Positions 8,254 to 16,660 of a stretch of DNA of 64,000 nucleotides are shown piece after piece. The stretch's first letter is position 1. The number at the start of each line of letters is the position of its first letter. This DNA is from Lachnospiraceae bacterium (lineage in GTDB: Bacteria > Bacillota > Clostridia > Lachnospirales > Lachnospiraceae): NCBI GenBank assembly GCA_009911035.1, contig QXWO01000029.1:1-64000 (forward strand). The letters are read 5' to 3'. A program made the translations under genes and the position numbers. The notes under the pieces are model-generated. The model saw nothing but the letters and a program-made list of their open reading frames with translations. It did not search any database and had not been told where the DNA came from.

Positions 8254-8838
8254 ATGGCAAGGCATAAAGGACTGACTTTTTATGAAAAAAAGAAACGATT
8301 CAGCAGGGAAATAGTAAGGGAAATATTTATCACCATTTTTTACTGCTTTGCGGCTGCACTGGTGGCATTCGTCATTGTGTTTGCGGCGGGGATGAAAGTC
8401 ACCATGATAGGCGTGTCCATGGAGCCGACGCTGCACAACGGGCATGAAGTGCTGATTAACCGTTTTGTGTACAAAATTATGTCTCCGAAGCGGGGGGATG
8501 TGATTGCTTTTCTGCCTAACGGGAATCCCAATTCCCATCATTACCTAAAGCGGGTGGTGGGCCTGCCGGGAGAAAGGATACAGATCATCGGCGGCTATCT
8601 TTATATTGACGGTGAAGCCTTAGAAGAGGGGGAGGGCTATGACAAGATCATAGATGCAGGCATAGCAGAGAATGAGATCCTTTTGGAAAATGACGAGTAT
8701 TTTGTGCTGGGGGATAACCGGAATGTCAGTGAGGACAGCCGTTCGGGAAATATCGGGCCAATCAGTAAAAGCATGATCACAGGCAGGGCATGGTTCCGTT
8801 TCGGTGCAGGAAGGGAAAGCATGGGGCTGATAAAGTAA
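8254..8838 (+). CDS. lepB: signal peptidase I (first copy)
   Basis: 194 residues. One N-terminal membrane helix (about 22-46, EIFITIFYCFAAALVAFVIV) anchors the enzyme with its active site outside. The catalytic serine lies in GVSMEPTLHNG (Ser55) and the general-base lysine in YLKRVVGLPGE (Lys99). The C-terminal family box is GDNRNVSEDSR. It cleaves signal peptides from exported proteins. A second copy lies after rbgA (9704), and the two share the same domain plan but differ in sequence, so this is an old duplication. It is the first gene after the rplS terminator, likely in the same operon through read-through. Confidence 0.95.
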   Translation: MARHKGLTFYEKKKRFSREIVREIFITIFYCFAAALVAFVIVFAAGMKVTMIGVSMEPTLHNGHEVLINRFVYKIMSPKRGDVIAFLPNGNPNSHHYLKRVVGLPGERIQIIGGYLYIDGEALEEGEGYDKIIDAGIAENEILLENDEYFVLGDNRNVSEDSRSGNIGPISKSMITGRAWFRFGAGRESMGLIK

Positions 8839-8861
8839 GGTAAGGTTTAAGGAGCAGGAGA

Positions 8862-9713
8862 ATGAATTATCAATGGTATCCGGGGCATATGGCAAAAGCC
8901 CGGCGGATGATGCAGGAAGACAGTAAGCTGGTGGATTTGATCATAGAGCTGGTGGACGCAAGGGCCCCCATGAGTAGCCGGAATCCGGATATAGACGAAA
9001 TCGGCCGGAACAAATCGAGGATTATTCTTTTAAACAAGTCAGATTTGGCGGATGCAGGCTGTAACGCTTTATGGAAAGATTATTTTAAAGAGAAAGGCTG
9101 GTTTTCTCTGGAGATGAATGCGAGAACCGGGGCCGGGATAAAAAGTATCCAGCCCCTTGTGCAGGAAGCCTGCCGGGAAAAGATAGAGCGGGACAGAAAG
9201 CGGGGAATTATTGCAAGGCCCGTGCGGGCCATGGTAGCTGGGATTCCCAATGTGGGTAAATCGACCTTTATCAATTCCTTTGCCGGGAGGGCCTGTGCCA
9301 AGACCGGAAACAAACCGGGGGTGACGAAGGGAAAGCAGTGGATACGCCTTGGAAAGAATCTGGAACTTTTAGATACACCCGGCATTTTGTGGCCCAAGTT
9401 TGAAGACCAGAGGGCAGGGGAGAGGCTTGCCATGATTGGTTCTATCAACGATGAGATTCTGCAGGTGGAAGAACTGGCGGCGGCAGTCATTGCCTATACG
9501 GGAAAGAACTATCCCGGCTTTTTGGAAGAACGTTACCAGATAAGTAAAGAAGAGGATGCTTACCGGATGCTGGAGGAAATATGCATCAGCAGGCATTGCT
9601 TTAAGAAAGGACAGACGCCTGATATCACCAGGGCCGCAAATATGGTTTTAGAGGATTTCAGGAGCGGAAAAATTGGACGAATTACGTTAGAGCAACCGGA
9701 GGAATGGCAGTGA
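8862..9713 (+). CDS. rbgA: ribosome biogenesis GTPase RbgA (YlqF)
   Basis: 283 residues, normal for RbgA. The GTPase motifs are circularly permuted, which defines the family: G4 NKSD (58-61) comes before G1 GIPNVGKS (127-134) and G3 DTPG (171-174). The N-terminus YQWYPGHMAKARR is highly conserved, and the C-terminal part is the RNA-binding ANTAR-like region. In Bacillus RbgA is needed for late assembly of the 50S subunit. Its 3' end overlaps the second signal peptidase start by 10 bases, indicating tight co-expression. Confidence 0.97.
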   Translation: MNYQWYPGHMAKARRMMQEDSKLVDLIIELVDARAPMSSRNPDIDEIGRNKSRIILLNKSDLADAGCNALWKDYFKEKGWFSLEMNARTGAGIKSIQPLVQEACREKIERDRKRGIIARPVRAMVAGIPNVGKSTFINSFAGRACAKTGNKPGVTKGKQWIRLGKNLELLDTPGILWPKFEDQRAGERLAMIGSINDEILQVEELAAAVIAYTGKNYPGFLEERYQISKEEDAYRMLEEICISRHCFKKGQTPDITRAANMVLEDFRSGKIGRITLEQPEEWQ

Positions 9714-10249
9714 ATAAAACATTAAAAGAAATATTAAGTACAAGTATCTATCTGCTAGTTGTGCTGATTTTGACTTTGCTGGTGGTGACTTATGTGGGCC
9801 AGAGGACCAAGGTGATCGGCAATTCCATGTCGCCTATGTTAAGCGACGGGGACAATCTGATCGTGGATAAGATTTCTTACAGATTTCAGGAACCCCAGCG
9901 TTTTGATATTATTGTATTTCCTTTCCGGTATGCGGAAAAAACTTACTATATCAAAAGGATTATCGGACTGCCGGGTGAAACCGTACGTATTGACGATGAA
10001 GGAAACATTTATATAGACGGGGAAGTGCTGGATGAATCTTTTGGAAAAGAAACGATCAAAGACCCGGGGAGGGCTTCCCAGCCTATCACGCTGGAGGAGG
10101 ATGAGTACTTTGTCATGGGGGACAACAGAAATAACAGTTCCGACAGCCGGGATCCGGTAGTGGGGAATATCCACCGGGACGAATTCATCGGTAAGGCATG
10201 GATGAGAATCTGGCCTCTTGGGGATATAGGCATGATAAGGCACCAGTAG
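9704..10249 (+). CDS. lepB: signal peptidase I (second copy)
   Basis: 181 residues. An N-terminal membrane helix (about 10-32) is followed by the catalytic Ser41 (GNSMSPMLSDGD) and Lys84 (YIKRIIGLPGE), with the box GDNRNNSSDSRDP. The start ATG 9704 lies within the end of rbgA and follows GGAGGA. It performs type I signal peptide cleavage. Having two enzymes in one operon is common in Firmicutes with heavy protein export. Which copy handles which substrates cannot be told from sequence. Confidence 0.95.
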   Translation: MAVNKTLKEILSTSIYLLVVLILTLLVVTYVGQRTKVIGNSMSPMLSDGDNLIVDKISYRFQEPQRFDIIVFPFRYAEKTYYIKRIIGLPGETVRIDDEGNIYIDGEVLDESFGKETIKDPGRASQPITLEEDEYFVMGDNRNNSSDSRDPVVGNIHRDEFIGKAWMRIWPLGDIGMIRHQ

Positions 10250-10327
10250 TTAATAAATCAGCAGCTAAAATTACGGCGGTGGTGAAGCAGAAATTTACAT
10301 ACGGATTTTACGCAGGAGAGAAAAGGC

Positions 10328-11089
10328 TTGGAGATGGAACAAAAGACAGGTGAAATAAAAAAAAGATTGCAGGCAGCCGGGATTGATGAGCTGCCTGCCT
10401 TTATAAACACGTACAGTAAGGATACCCGTCAGGGGGTGGCACTCCTTGTTAAAAAGGCGGAGAAGATGCTGGAAGCTTATGAAAAGGAACTGGATCGCAC
10501 AGAAAAGATGAAAGAATTTGAAAAAAAGTACAGTGCATTTTCCTGTATCTGCGGCATTGACGAAGTAGGAAGGGGGCCGCTGGCCGGTCCGGTTGTGGCA
10601 GGGGCAGTGATACTGCCTGTAGATTGTGACATTTTATATCTTAATGATTCCAAGCAACTGACCGAAAAAAAGAGAGAAGAGTTATATGATGTGATTATGG
10701 AGAAGGCTCTGGCGGCGGAAGTGGGCTTTGTCTCCCCTAAGCGGATCGATGAGATCAATATTTTGAATGCCACCTACGAGGCAATGAGGAAAGCTATAGA
10801 AAAGCTGAATCCCCGGCCGGACATCCTGCTGAACGATGCTGTCACCATACCGGGCATCACCATAAAGCAGGTGCCGATTATCAAGGGAGATGCAAAAAGC
10901 ATATCCATAGCGGCGGCCAGCATCATTGCCAAAGTGACAAGGGACCGCCTGATGGTGAAGTATGATGCTGTTTACCCGGAATACGGATTTGCCGCTAACA
11001 AAGGGTATGGCGCAAAGGCACATATGGACGCACTGCGCAGGCTGGGCCCCACACCTATTCACAGAAGAAGCTTTATCAGAAATTTATAA
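10328..11089 (+). CDS. rnhB: ribonuclease HII
   Basis: 253 residues from TTG 10328; ATG 10334 is the alternative (spacing from AGGAG favours TTG, codon preference favours ATG). The catalytic motif GIDEVGRGPLAGPVV gives Asp78 and Glu79, with further acidic sites in LNDSKQLTEKKRE and LLNDAVTIPGI. A YG-rich substrate loop lies near the end (PEYGFAANKGYGAKAHMDAL). The enzyme cuts RNA in RNA-DNA hybrids and at single ribonucleotides. The N-terminal about 65-residue extension is the form typical of Firmicutes RNase HII. Confidence 0.96.
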   Translation: MEMEQKTGEIKKRLQAAGIDELPAFINTYSKDTRQGVALLVKKAEKMLEAYEKELDRTEKMKEFEKKYSAFSCICGIDEVGRGPLAGPVVAGAVILPVDCDILYLNDSKQLTEKKREELYDVIMEKALAAEVGFVSPKRIDEINILNATYEAMRKAIEKLNPRPDILLNDAVTIPGITIKQVPIIKGDAKSISIAAASIIAKVTRDRLMVKYDAVYPEYGFAANKGYGAKAHMDALRRLGPTPIHRRSFIRNL

Positions 11090-11159
11090 AAGCAGACAAA
11101 AAGCATGTGCCTTATATGTTTATAGGCAGGCACGCTACAGGAAGCAGAAAGGAAGATAC

Positions 11160-12860
11160 ATGCGGCTTTCATCTTTTTCAGGTCAGGTAAATCAGAATTT
11201 AACGGAAGGAACTGTGGAGAGCACCTCTTCTATGGAACAGGGGCTAAAGAACGGAATGGAGGCAGTTGCGGGGAAGCTTCCGGGACAGTCGGTGTCCGGG
11301 GAGGTTCTGCTTAGAAACGGAAGCGACATTTTGATTTCCATGGGTAAAAACCAGCTTTTACAGGCGAAGCTGGAAGGGAATATGTCGGCCCAGCCCGGCC
11401 AGATGCTTACCTTTCAGATCAAACATAACAGTTCATCTAAAATTGTGCTGACGCCTCTGTTTGAGAATACCAGCCAGGACCCTAACGTATCCAAGGCCCT
11501 TATGGCGGCGGGACTTCCCGAAAACAGTATCACTGCGGGAATGGTGCGGGCGATGATGCAGGAGGGGCTTTCCATCAACAGACAATCTCTTTTCCAGATG
11601 AACCGCCTGATCAATGCCAATCCTCATACGGACATACAGACGCTGGTGCAGATGCAGCGCCTTTCCCTGCCGGCCACTCCGGAAAATATTGCCCAGTTTG
11701 AAGCCTACAAGAACTATCAGCACCAGTTAGGAGAAAGCCTTTCCGACATCGCCGAAGCCTTTACCCAGACCTTTCAGGAAATTACCGGAAGCGGGAACAT
11801 GGAAGAAGGGCTTGGCTTTTATAAAGAGGTTCTGGGAATCCTTGCAGGGGAAGCGGAAGAAGGGACTGTACAGGACGCTGTGAAAGAGCCTGTGCAGGGA
11901 CAGGAAAACGGACAGGTACAACAGATGCAGGGGGACGTATCAAAGCTGGGAGCGGTTTTAGAGGAGGCGGCAGAGGGGGAAATGGTGAAAGACACCGTTG
12001 CAAAAGAGGCACCGGCAAAAGGCGGAATGCCTCAGGCACTGCCAGACTCCATGCCGGAACTTTCAAAGGAAGAAACTGCGGAACTGGCACGGCAGTTAAA
12101 ACAGGCGGGATTTCCCCGGAATCTGACCAATGCTGTTTTGATTGGACAGATAAGCGGCAGGAAGCTTTTAGGGGAAGTGGAGAAAAGGCTTTCCGATGAG
12201 AATATCCCAGACAGGGAAGCTTTGTATAAACTTTTAGAGGGAAAGGAATTCAAACATCTGCTTAAAAATGAGATGACCCGACAGTGGATGCTTACTCCCG
12301 AGGAAGTGGCGAAAGAGGGCAGCGTGGATAAACTGTATGAGAGGTTAAACAGTCAGCTTAACCGTTTAAACCAGGTGCTCTCACAGGCCGGCAAGGAGAA
12401 TACGCCACTGGCAAAGACCATTTCCAATACCACCAGTAACATTGATTTTATGAACCAGATGAATCAGATGTTTACGTATGTTCAGCTTCCCCTTAAAATG
12501 CAGGGGAAAAATGCCAACGGGGAACTGTTTGTCTATACCAACAAGAAAAGCCTTGCAAAGAAGGACGGCAGCGTCAGTGCTCTTTTACATCTGGATATGG
12601 AACATTTAGGAAGTGTGGATGTACATGTGACCTTAAATAACCAGAAAGTTTCCACCAAATTTTATTTAAAAGATGACAGTGTATTAGACTTTATTGCCCA
12701 GAATATAGATAAGCTGAATAAACGGCTGGAGAGCAGGGGATATTCGGCCACGGCAGAATTTATTAATAAGGAAGAAGATACAAATGTGATGGAGGAAATA
12801 CTGAAACAGGACAAAAATATCTCCATGCTTTCAGGATATTCCTTTGACGCAAGGGCATAG
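11160..12860 (+). CDS. FliK-like (flagellar hook-length control domain) protein, YlqG-position gene
   Basis: 566 residues from ATG 11160, which has AAAGGAAG upstream; the frame is open further left, but that overlaps rnhB and is not used. A long Gln/Glu/Met-rich middle (about 90-380) carries little recognisable structure. The C-terminal about 110 residues (GELFVYTNKKSLAKKDG, VSALLHLDMEHLGSVDVHV, STKFYLKDDSVLDFI, RLESRGYSATAEF) match the FliK C-terminal fold. No other flagellar genes except the FlhB-like neighbour are in the window. The position corresponds to ylqG of Bacillus, between rnhB and the FlhB-like ylqH. Its role is unknown; measuring or gating secretion with the FlhB-like partner is an inference. 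Confidence 0.75.
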   Translation: MRLSSFSGQVNQNLTEGTVESTSSMEQGLKNGMEAVAGKLPGQSVSGEVLLRNGSDILISMGKNQLLQAKLEGNMSAQPGQMLTFQIKHNSSSKIVLTPLFENTSQDPNVSKALMAAGLPENSITAGMVRAMMQEGLSINRQSLFQMNRLINANPHTDIQTLVQMQRLSLPATPENIAQFEAYKNYQHQLGESLSDIAEAFTQTFQEITGSGNMEEGLGFYKEVLGILAGEAEEGTVQDAVKEPVQGQENGQVQQMQGDVSKLGAVLEEAAEGEMVKDTVAKEAPAKGGMPQALPDSMPELSKEETAELARQLKQAGFPRNLTNAVLIGQISGRKLLGEVEKRLSDENIPDREALYKLLEGKEFKHLLKNEMTRQWMLTPEEVAKEGSVDKLYERLNSQLNRLNQVLSQAGKENTPLAKTISNTTSNIDFMNQMNQMFTYVQLPLKMQGKNANGELFVYTNKKSLAKKDGSVSALLHLDMEHLGSVDVHVTLNNQKVSTKFYLKDDSVLDFIAQNIDKLNKRLESRGYSATAEFINKEEDTNVMEEILKQDKNISMLSGYSFDARA

Positions 12861-12960
12861 TGCGAAAAGAAAACACCGCCCGGGAACAGCGAAAACTTTG
12901 CGGAGTGTGTTTGTCAGTGCGACAGGTTTTCCCGCGCTGGTGAGATTAGGAGGATGGAGG

Positions 12961-13260
12961 ATGGCGGAAAATAAGAATAAACCCAAACAGGCGATTGCCT
13001 TATCCTATGATCCTGACGACGAGGCCCCCAGAGTCATAGCAAGCGGTAAGGGCGCGCTGGCAGAGCGGATCATAGAGAGGGCAAAGGAAGCGGACGTTCC
13101 GGTGCACCAGGACGACAAGCTGGCCGATACCTTATCACGGCTGGAAATCGGGGATATGATTCCGCCAGAGCTTTATGAAGTGGTAGCGGAGATCTTAGTC
13201 TTTGTGGATGCCATGGACAAAATCAAAGCAAAGCTGGATAAGTCAGGGAGTAAGAAGTGA
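12961..13260 (+). CDS. FlhB-like / EscU-YscU-HrcU C-terminal domain protein (YlqH type)
   Basis: 99 residues from ATG 12961, with AGGAGGATGGAGG upstream. It corresponds to the cytoplasmic domain of FlhB after the autocleavage point: ALSYDPDDEAPRVIASGKG, RAKEADVPVHQDD, LADTLSRLEIGDMIPPELYEVVAEIL. It has no membrane part and no NPTH cleavage motif. In FlhB this domain switches export specificity and interacts with FliK. A stand-alone copy next to a FliK-like gene, outside a flagellar cluster, matches Bacillus ylqH. The stop overlaps the yraN start (GTGA). Confidence 0.88.
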   Translation: MAENKNKPKQAIALSYDPDDEAPRVIASGKGALAERIIERAKEADVPVHQDDKLADTLSRLEIGDMIPPELYEVVAEILVFVDAMDKIKAKLDKSGSKK

Positions 13261-13631
13261 ACAAAAGGGAAACAGGGACGAAATACGAAGAACAGGCCGC
13301 CGCTTATGTTGTCACGCGGGGGCTTGTTCTGCTTGAAAAGAATTACAGATGCAGGCAGGGCGAGGTGGATTTGATCGGAGTCCATGAGGACTGCCTGGTT
13401 TTTATAGAGGTAAAATACAGGAAAAATGCAAGAAGCGGAATGCCGGAGGAGGCAGTGGACAAAAGGAAACAGGCAAAGATTTGTCTGGTTTCGGACTATT
13501 ACAGGCTGACCCATCCGTTTAACAGCAAAAGACAGGTGCGGTATGACGTGGTGGCCATATGCGGGGAGGATACACGCTGGTACCAGAATGCCTATCCCTA
13601 TGTCAGCAAAAGGCAGGGAGGAGGCTGGTAA
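13257..13631 (+). CDS. yraN: YraN family (UPF0102) endonuclease-like protein
   Basis: 124 residues from GTG 13257, overlapping the FlhB-like stop by four bases. The family core is visible: GTKYEEQAAAYVVTRGLVLLEKNYRC, then the nuclease-type motif GEVDLIGVHEDCLVFIEVKYRK (E-x-D ... E-V-K), followed by RKQAKICLVSDYY. YraN/UPF0102 proteins have a Holliday-junction-resolvase-like PD-(D/E)xK fold. No firm cellular role is known. The gene is usually found near rnhB, as here. Confidence 0.93.
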   Translation: MNKRETGTKYEEQAAAYVVTRGLVLLEKNYRCRQGEVDLIGVHEDCLVFIEVKYRKNARSGMPEEAVDKRKQAKICLVSDYYRLTHPFNSKRQVRYDVVAICGEDTRWYQNAYPYVSKRQGGGW

Positions 13632-13675
13632 AAGGCGGCTGCTGGATACAGGAAGGGGACAGAACAGGAGGTAAA

Positions 13676-14542
13676 ATGGAGCTGAAATATAAAATAGAGC
13701 TTATACGTAAAGAAAGCAATGCGCCCATGAAGGTGGAAAAATACAAGGAGGTGGAATATCTGACTTTTCCGCTTCTTAATGAGATGAAATGTATCCGCCA
13801 TCTGTTTACCACCAGAATCGGCGGTGTCAGTGAGGGGATATATGCCACCATGAATTTCAGCTACCAGCGTGGTGATAAAAAAGAAGCGGTAGATGAAAAT
13901 TTCAGGAGGATAGCAGAAATATTTGACACAACGCCGGAAAAAATCGTCTGTTCCCGGCAGACCCACACTACTAATGTGCGGCTTGTCACGGAACAAGACG
14001 CCGGAAAGGGAGTGGTTTGTCCGGTAGATTATGAAGATATAGACGGGCTGATCACCTGTGTGCCGGGAATTGTGCTCTGTACGTCCTTTGCAGACTGCGT
14101 TCCTCTCTATTTCGTGGATGAAAAGAATCAGGCTGTTGGGCTGGCACACTCGGGATGGCGGGGGACAGTGAACCGGATGGGGAAGGTCATGGTGGAAGCT
14201 ATGGGAGCTGCCTTTGGCAGCAGGCCGGAGGATATCACTGCAGCCATTGGTCCCTGTATCTGCCAGGACTGCTACGAAGTGGGGGAGGATGTGGCCGGAA
14301 AAGTAAAAGAGGGATTTCCTGGAGAGTGGGAGGCGCTTTTGAAGGAGGGAAAAGAGGAAGGGAAATACCAGCTTGATTTGTGGGAGGCAAACAGGAGGAT
14401 TCTTTTGCAGGCGGGGGTAAAGCCAAAGCGGCTGGCTGTGGCGGATTTGTGCACATGCTGTAACAGCGCCGTTCTGTTCTCCCACAGGGCCAGCAACGGG
14501 AAAAGGGGCAATCTGGCAGCTTTTCTGGAATTACGGAGGTGA
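13676..14542 (+). CDS. pgeF: peptidoglycan editing factor PgeF (YfiH family)
   Basis: 288 residues from ATG 13676, placed after ACAGGAGGTAAA; a longer frame to 13559 overlaps yraN and is rejected. Family motifs are CSRQTHTTNVRLV, SFADCVPLYFVDEKNQAVGLAHSGWRGT, AAIGPCICQDCYEVGEDV and LCTCCNSAVLFSHRASNGKRG. The His/Cys/His set binds zinc. In E. coli the homologue edits peptidoglycan precursors by removing wrongly added L-serine; older annotations call it polyphenol oxidase or laccase-like. It is the last gene of the rplS-side cluster and is separated by only four bases from a response regulator. Confidence 0.95.
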   Translation: MELKYKIELIRKESNAPMKVEKYKEVEYLTFPLLNEMKCIRHLFTTRIGGVSEGIYATMNFSYQRGDKKEAVDENFRRIAEIFDTTPEKIVCSRQTHTTNVRLVTEQDAGKGVVCPVDYEDIDGLITCVPGIVLCTSFADCVPLYFVDEKNQAVGLAHSGWRGTVNRMGKVMVEAMGAAFGSRPEDITAAIGPCICQDCYEVGEDVAGKVKEGFPGEWEALLKEGKEEGKYQLDLWEANRRILLQAGVKPKRLAVADLCTCCNSAVLFSHRASNGKRGNLAAFLELRR

Positions 14543-14546
14543 AGGT

Positions 14547-15221
14547 GTGAAGCTTTTGTATGCGGAGGATGAAAAAGGTATGTCCGATGCGGTGGCCGAC
14601 ATACTGACCTATCATAAATATACAGTGGACACAGTAGACAATGGAGAAGATGCGCTGGCTTATGCCAAAGGAGAGCAGTACGACGGCATTGTTCTGGATA
14701 TTATGATGCCCGGGCTGGACGGGCTTGAGGTGTTGAAGAAGCTGCGCAGGAGTGGAAACAACACGCCCGTCCTTCTGTTGACAGCAAAGGCGGAAGTGGA
14801 GGACAGGATACAGGGCCTTGACTTGGGAGCCGATGATTATCTGGCTAAACCTTTTGCCATGGGGGAACTGCTTGCCCGTGTCCGTGCCATGCTCCGGCGC
14901 AAAGATAACTTTACCCCGGATATTCTGAAAGCCGGAAGCATTTCCCTTAACAGGCAGAGCTATGAACTGGGCGGAAACGGCTGTTCTTTTCTGCTTCCAA
15001 AGCAGGAGTACAGGCTGATGGAGCTTTTGATGCTGAATAAAGGGAAATTTCTTTCCAGTGAAGATTTACTCACTAAGGTATGGGGATATGATACAGAGGT
15101 GGAACTTGGCACAGTCTGGGTGTACATTTCCTGCCTCCGCAAGAAACTGGCGAAGCTGGACGGAAAATTAGTCATACAGGCGAAACGGAATATCGGCTAC
15201 AAGCTGGAGGTGCGGGAATGA
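14547..15221 (+). CDS. OmpR-family response regulator
   Basis: 224 residues from GTG 14547, behind GGAGGTGAAG. The receiver domain has the phosphorylation site Asp51 (GIVLDIMMPG), the acidic pair Glu7/Asp8 and Lys (DYLAKPF). The C-terminal winged helix (LPKQEYRLMELLMLNKG, KVWGYDTEVELGTVWVYIS) binds DNA. The next gene, a histidine kinase, overlaps by four bases (ATGA), so the pair is a cognate two-component system. Targets may be the phosphate/surface genes downstream, but a terminator separates them, so this is only a guess from proximity. Confidence 0.95.
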   Translation: MKLLYAEDEKGMSDAVADILTYHKYTVDTVDNGEDALAYAKGEQYDGIVLDIMMPGLDGLEVLKKLRRSGNNTPVLLLTAKAEVEDRIQGLDLGADDYLAKPFAMGELLARVRAMLRRKDNFTPDILKAGSISLNRQSYELGGNGCSFLLPKQEYRLMELLMLNKGKFLSSEDLLTKVWGYDTEVELGTVWVYISCLRKKLAKLDGKLVIQAKRNIGYKLEVRE

Positions 15222-16459
15222 TAAAGGCACTCCGGAAAAAGTTTGTAATTACCGCTATGGCCGCTGTTTCCATCCTTCTTTTTTTCCTTCTTGGCACAAT
15301 CAACGTGGTGAATATTTCCATTGTGGGGAGGGAGGTGGATAAAACCCTTTCCATGCTGTTGGAGACGGAAGGGGAGCTGAAATTTATACCAAAGTCCCCG
15401 GATCCTGTGCCGCCCCCTGATTTTCGGATCAGGCCCAAGGGAGAAAGGGACAAGTTCTTGTCGTCTAATTTCTTTGTGGTACGGATGAACGAAATAGGAC
15501 AGGCGGTATATGCCGATGTAAGCCGGGTTTCTTCGGTGGATGAGCAAAAGGCGCAGGAACTTGCCCTGGAGGCATACCGGGCAGGCCGGGATGCCGGAAA
15601 GGCGGGGAAATACAGATACCGGATGAAAAATGCCCGGATGGGACCGGGGACAGTGATAGTATTTCTCGATACCTCAGAGGAAATTCTTTCTTATGTGAGG
15701 GTTTTGTTTCTTTCAGCGGGAATCGGCCTTGCCTGCTGGCTTTTTATGCTTGGACTGGTCATTTTTTTGTCAGAAAGGGCAATCCGGCCTGTTGCGGTAA
15801 GCTGGGAGAAGCAAAAACAGTTTGTCACGAATGCTGGACATGAGATCAAGACCCCCCTTGCCATTATTCTTGCCAATGCGGAGGCCCTGGAACTTTATAA
15901 TGGTGAAAACAAGTGGACAAGGAATATCCGTTCACAGGCCCTAAGGCTGGACGGGCTGATGAAAAATCTTTTATTCCTCGCTAAAATGGACGAAAATATG
16001 GCGAAAGCGGCGGCTGCGGAGTTCTGGCTGGATGAGCTGCTGGGGGAAACAGTGCAGACATTTTCAGAACTGCTAAAACAAAAAAGGATAGCGCTCCGGC
16101 TGGATATCCAGCCCGGCATTGTGATCAGGGCGGATAAAGAGCAGATAAGACAGCTCATTTCCATACTTCTTGACAATGCCGCAAAATATACAAAAGAAGA
16201 CGGAACAGTATCCGTCAGCCTGAAAAGAAAGGAGAAGGGTGTCTGGATGGAGATAAAAAATGACTGTCAGCGTCTGCCGGATGCAGCGCCCGATAAACTG
16301 TTTGACCGCTTTTACAGAGGGGATGAAGCCCGCACACAGAAATCCGGCGGTTACGGAATCGGGCTTTCCCTGGCCCGGAGCATTGCCGCAGCAAATGGGG
16401 GAAGCATCAGTGCCCGGTATGAAGGGACAGATGTGATTTCATTTACTGTCAACTTATAA
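15218..16459 (+). CDS. membrane sensor histidine kinase
   Basis: 413 residues. TM1 (about 10-34) and TM2 (about 162-184) enclose an about 125-residue extracellular sensor region rich in Pro and charged residues. The HisKA motif QFVTNAGHEIKTPLAII gives phospho-acceptor His208. The ATPase domain has the N box (LLDNAAKYT) and G boxes (DRFYRG, GGYGIGLSLARSI). It phosphorylates the adjacent OmpR-type regulator. No HAMP domain is evident: the TM2-to-HisKA linker is only about 20 residues. The signal is unknown. Confidence 0.94.
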   Translation: MIKALRKKFVITAMAAVSILLFFLLGTINVVNISIVGREVDKTLSMLLETEGELKFIPKSPDPVPPPDFRIRPKGERDKFLSSNFFVVRMNEIGQAVYADVSRVSSVDEQKAQELALEAYRAGRDAGKAGKYRYRMKNARMGPGTVIVFLDTSEEILSYVRVLFLSAGIGLACWLFMLGLVIFLSERAIRPVAVSWEKQKQFVTNAGHEIKTPLAIILANAEALELYNGENKWTRNIRSQALRLDGLMKNLLFLAKMDENMAKAAAAEFWLDELLGETVQTFSELLKQKRIALRLDIQPGIVIRADKEQIRQLISILLDNAAKYTKEDGTVSVSLKRKEKGVWMEIKNDCQRLPDAAPDKLFDRFYRGDEARTQKSGGYGIGLSLARSIAAANGGSISARYEGTDVISFTVNL

Positions 16460-16467
16460 TTCAGATA

Positions 16468-16547
16468 GCAAACAACAGACAGCACGCTTTGCGGGACAGC
16501 TTATCGTAACAAACGTTGCCATGCTTTGCAGGACAGCTTATTGTAGT
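16468..16547. repeat. dispersed intergenic palindromic repeat, copy A (two units)
   Basis: It contains CAGCTTATCGTAACAAACG and TTGCCATGCTTTGCAGGAC followed by another CAGCTTATTGTA. It is two head-to-tail units of the family also seen at 17360, 32284, 45083, 46126, 47844 and, in reduced form, 59208. Confidence 0.7.
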
Positions 16548-16551
16548 AGTT

Positions 16552-16598
16552 AGACTGCTTTTTCACGGGTTAAATTTCTGTGAAGGGCAGTCTTTTTT
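16552..16598 (+). terminator. intrinsic terminator after the two-component system
   Basis: The stem AGACTGC (16552-16558) / GCAGTCT (16587-16593), with an inner TTCAC/GTGAA stem, is followed by six T. Confidence 0.85.
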
Positions 16599-16660
16599 AA
16601 GTTTCAGCTAAGGTTGACCGGGTATAATACAATGCAGAAGAAAAAGAAGGGAGTGAAAGC

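Noticed and set aside
10962-11159. Upstream extension of the FliK-like reading frame
   Set aside because: It overlaps the end of rnhB in another frame; ATG 11160 has a good ribosome site.
13598-14485. 295-residue minus-strand open frame
   Set aside because: It is antisense to pgeF, whose motifs are complete.
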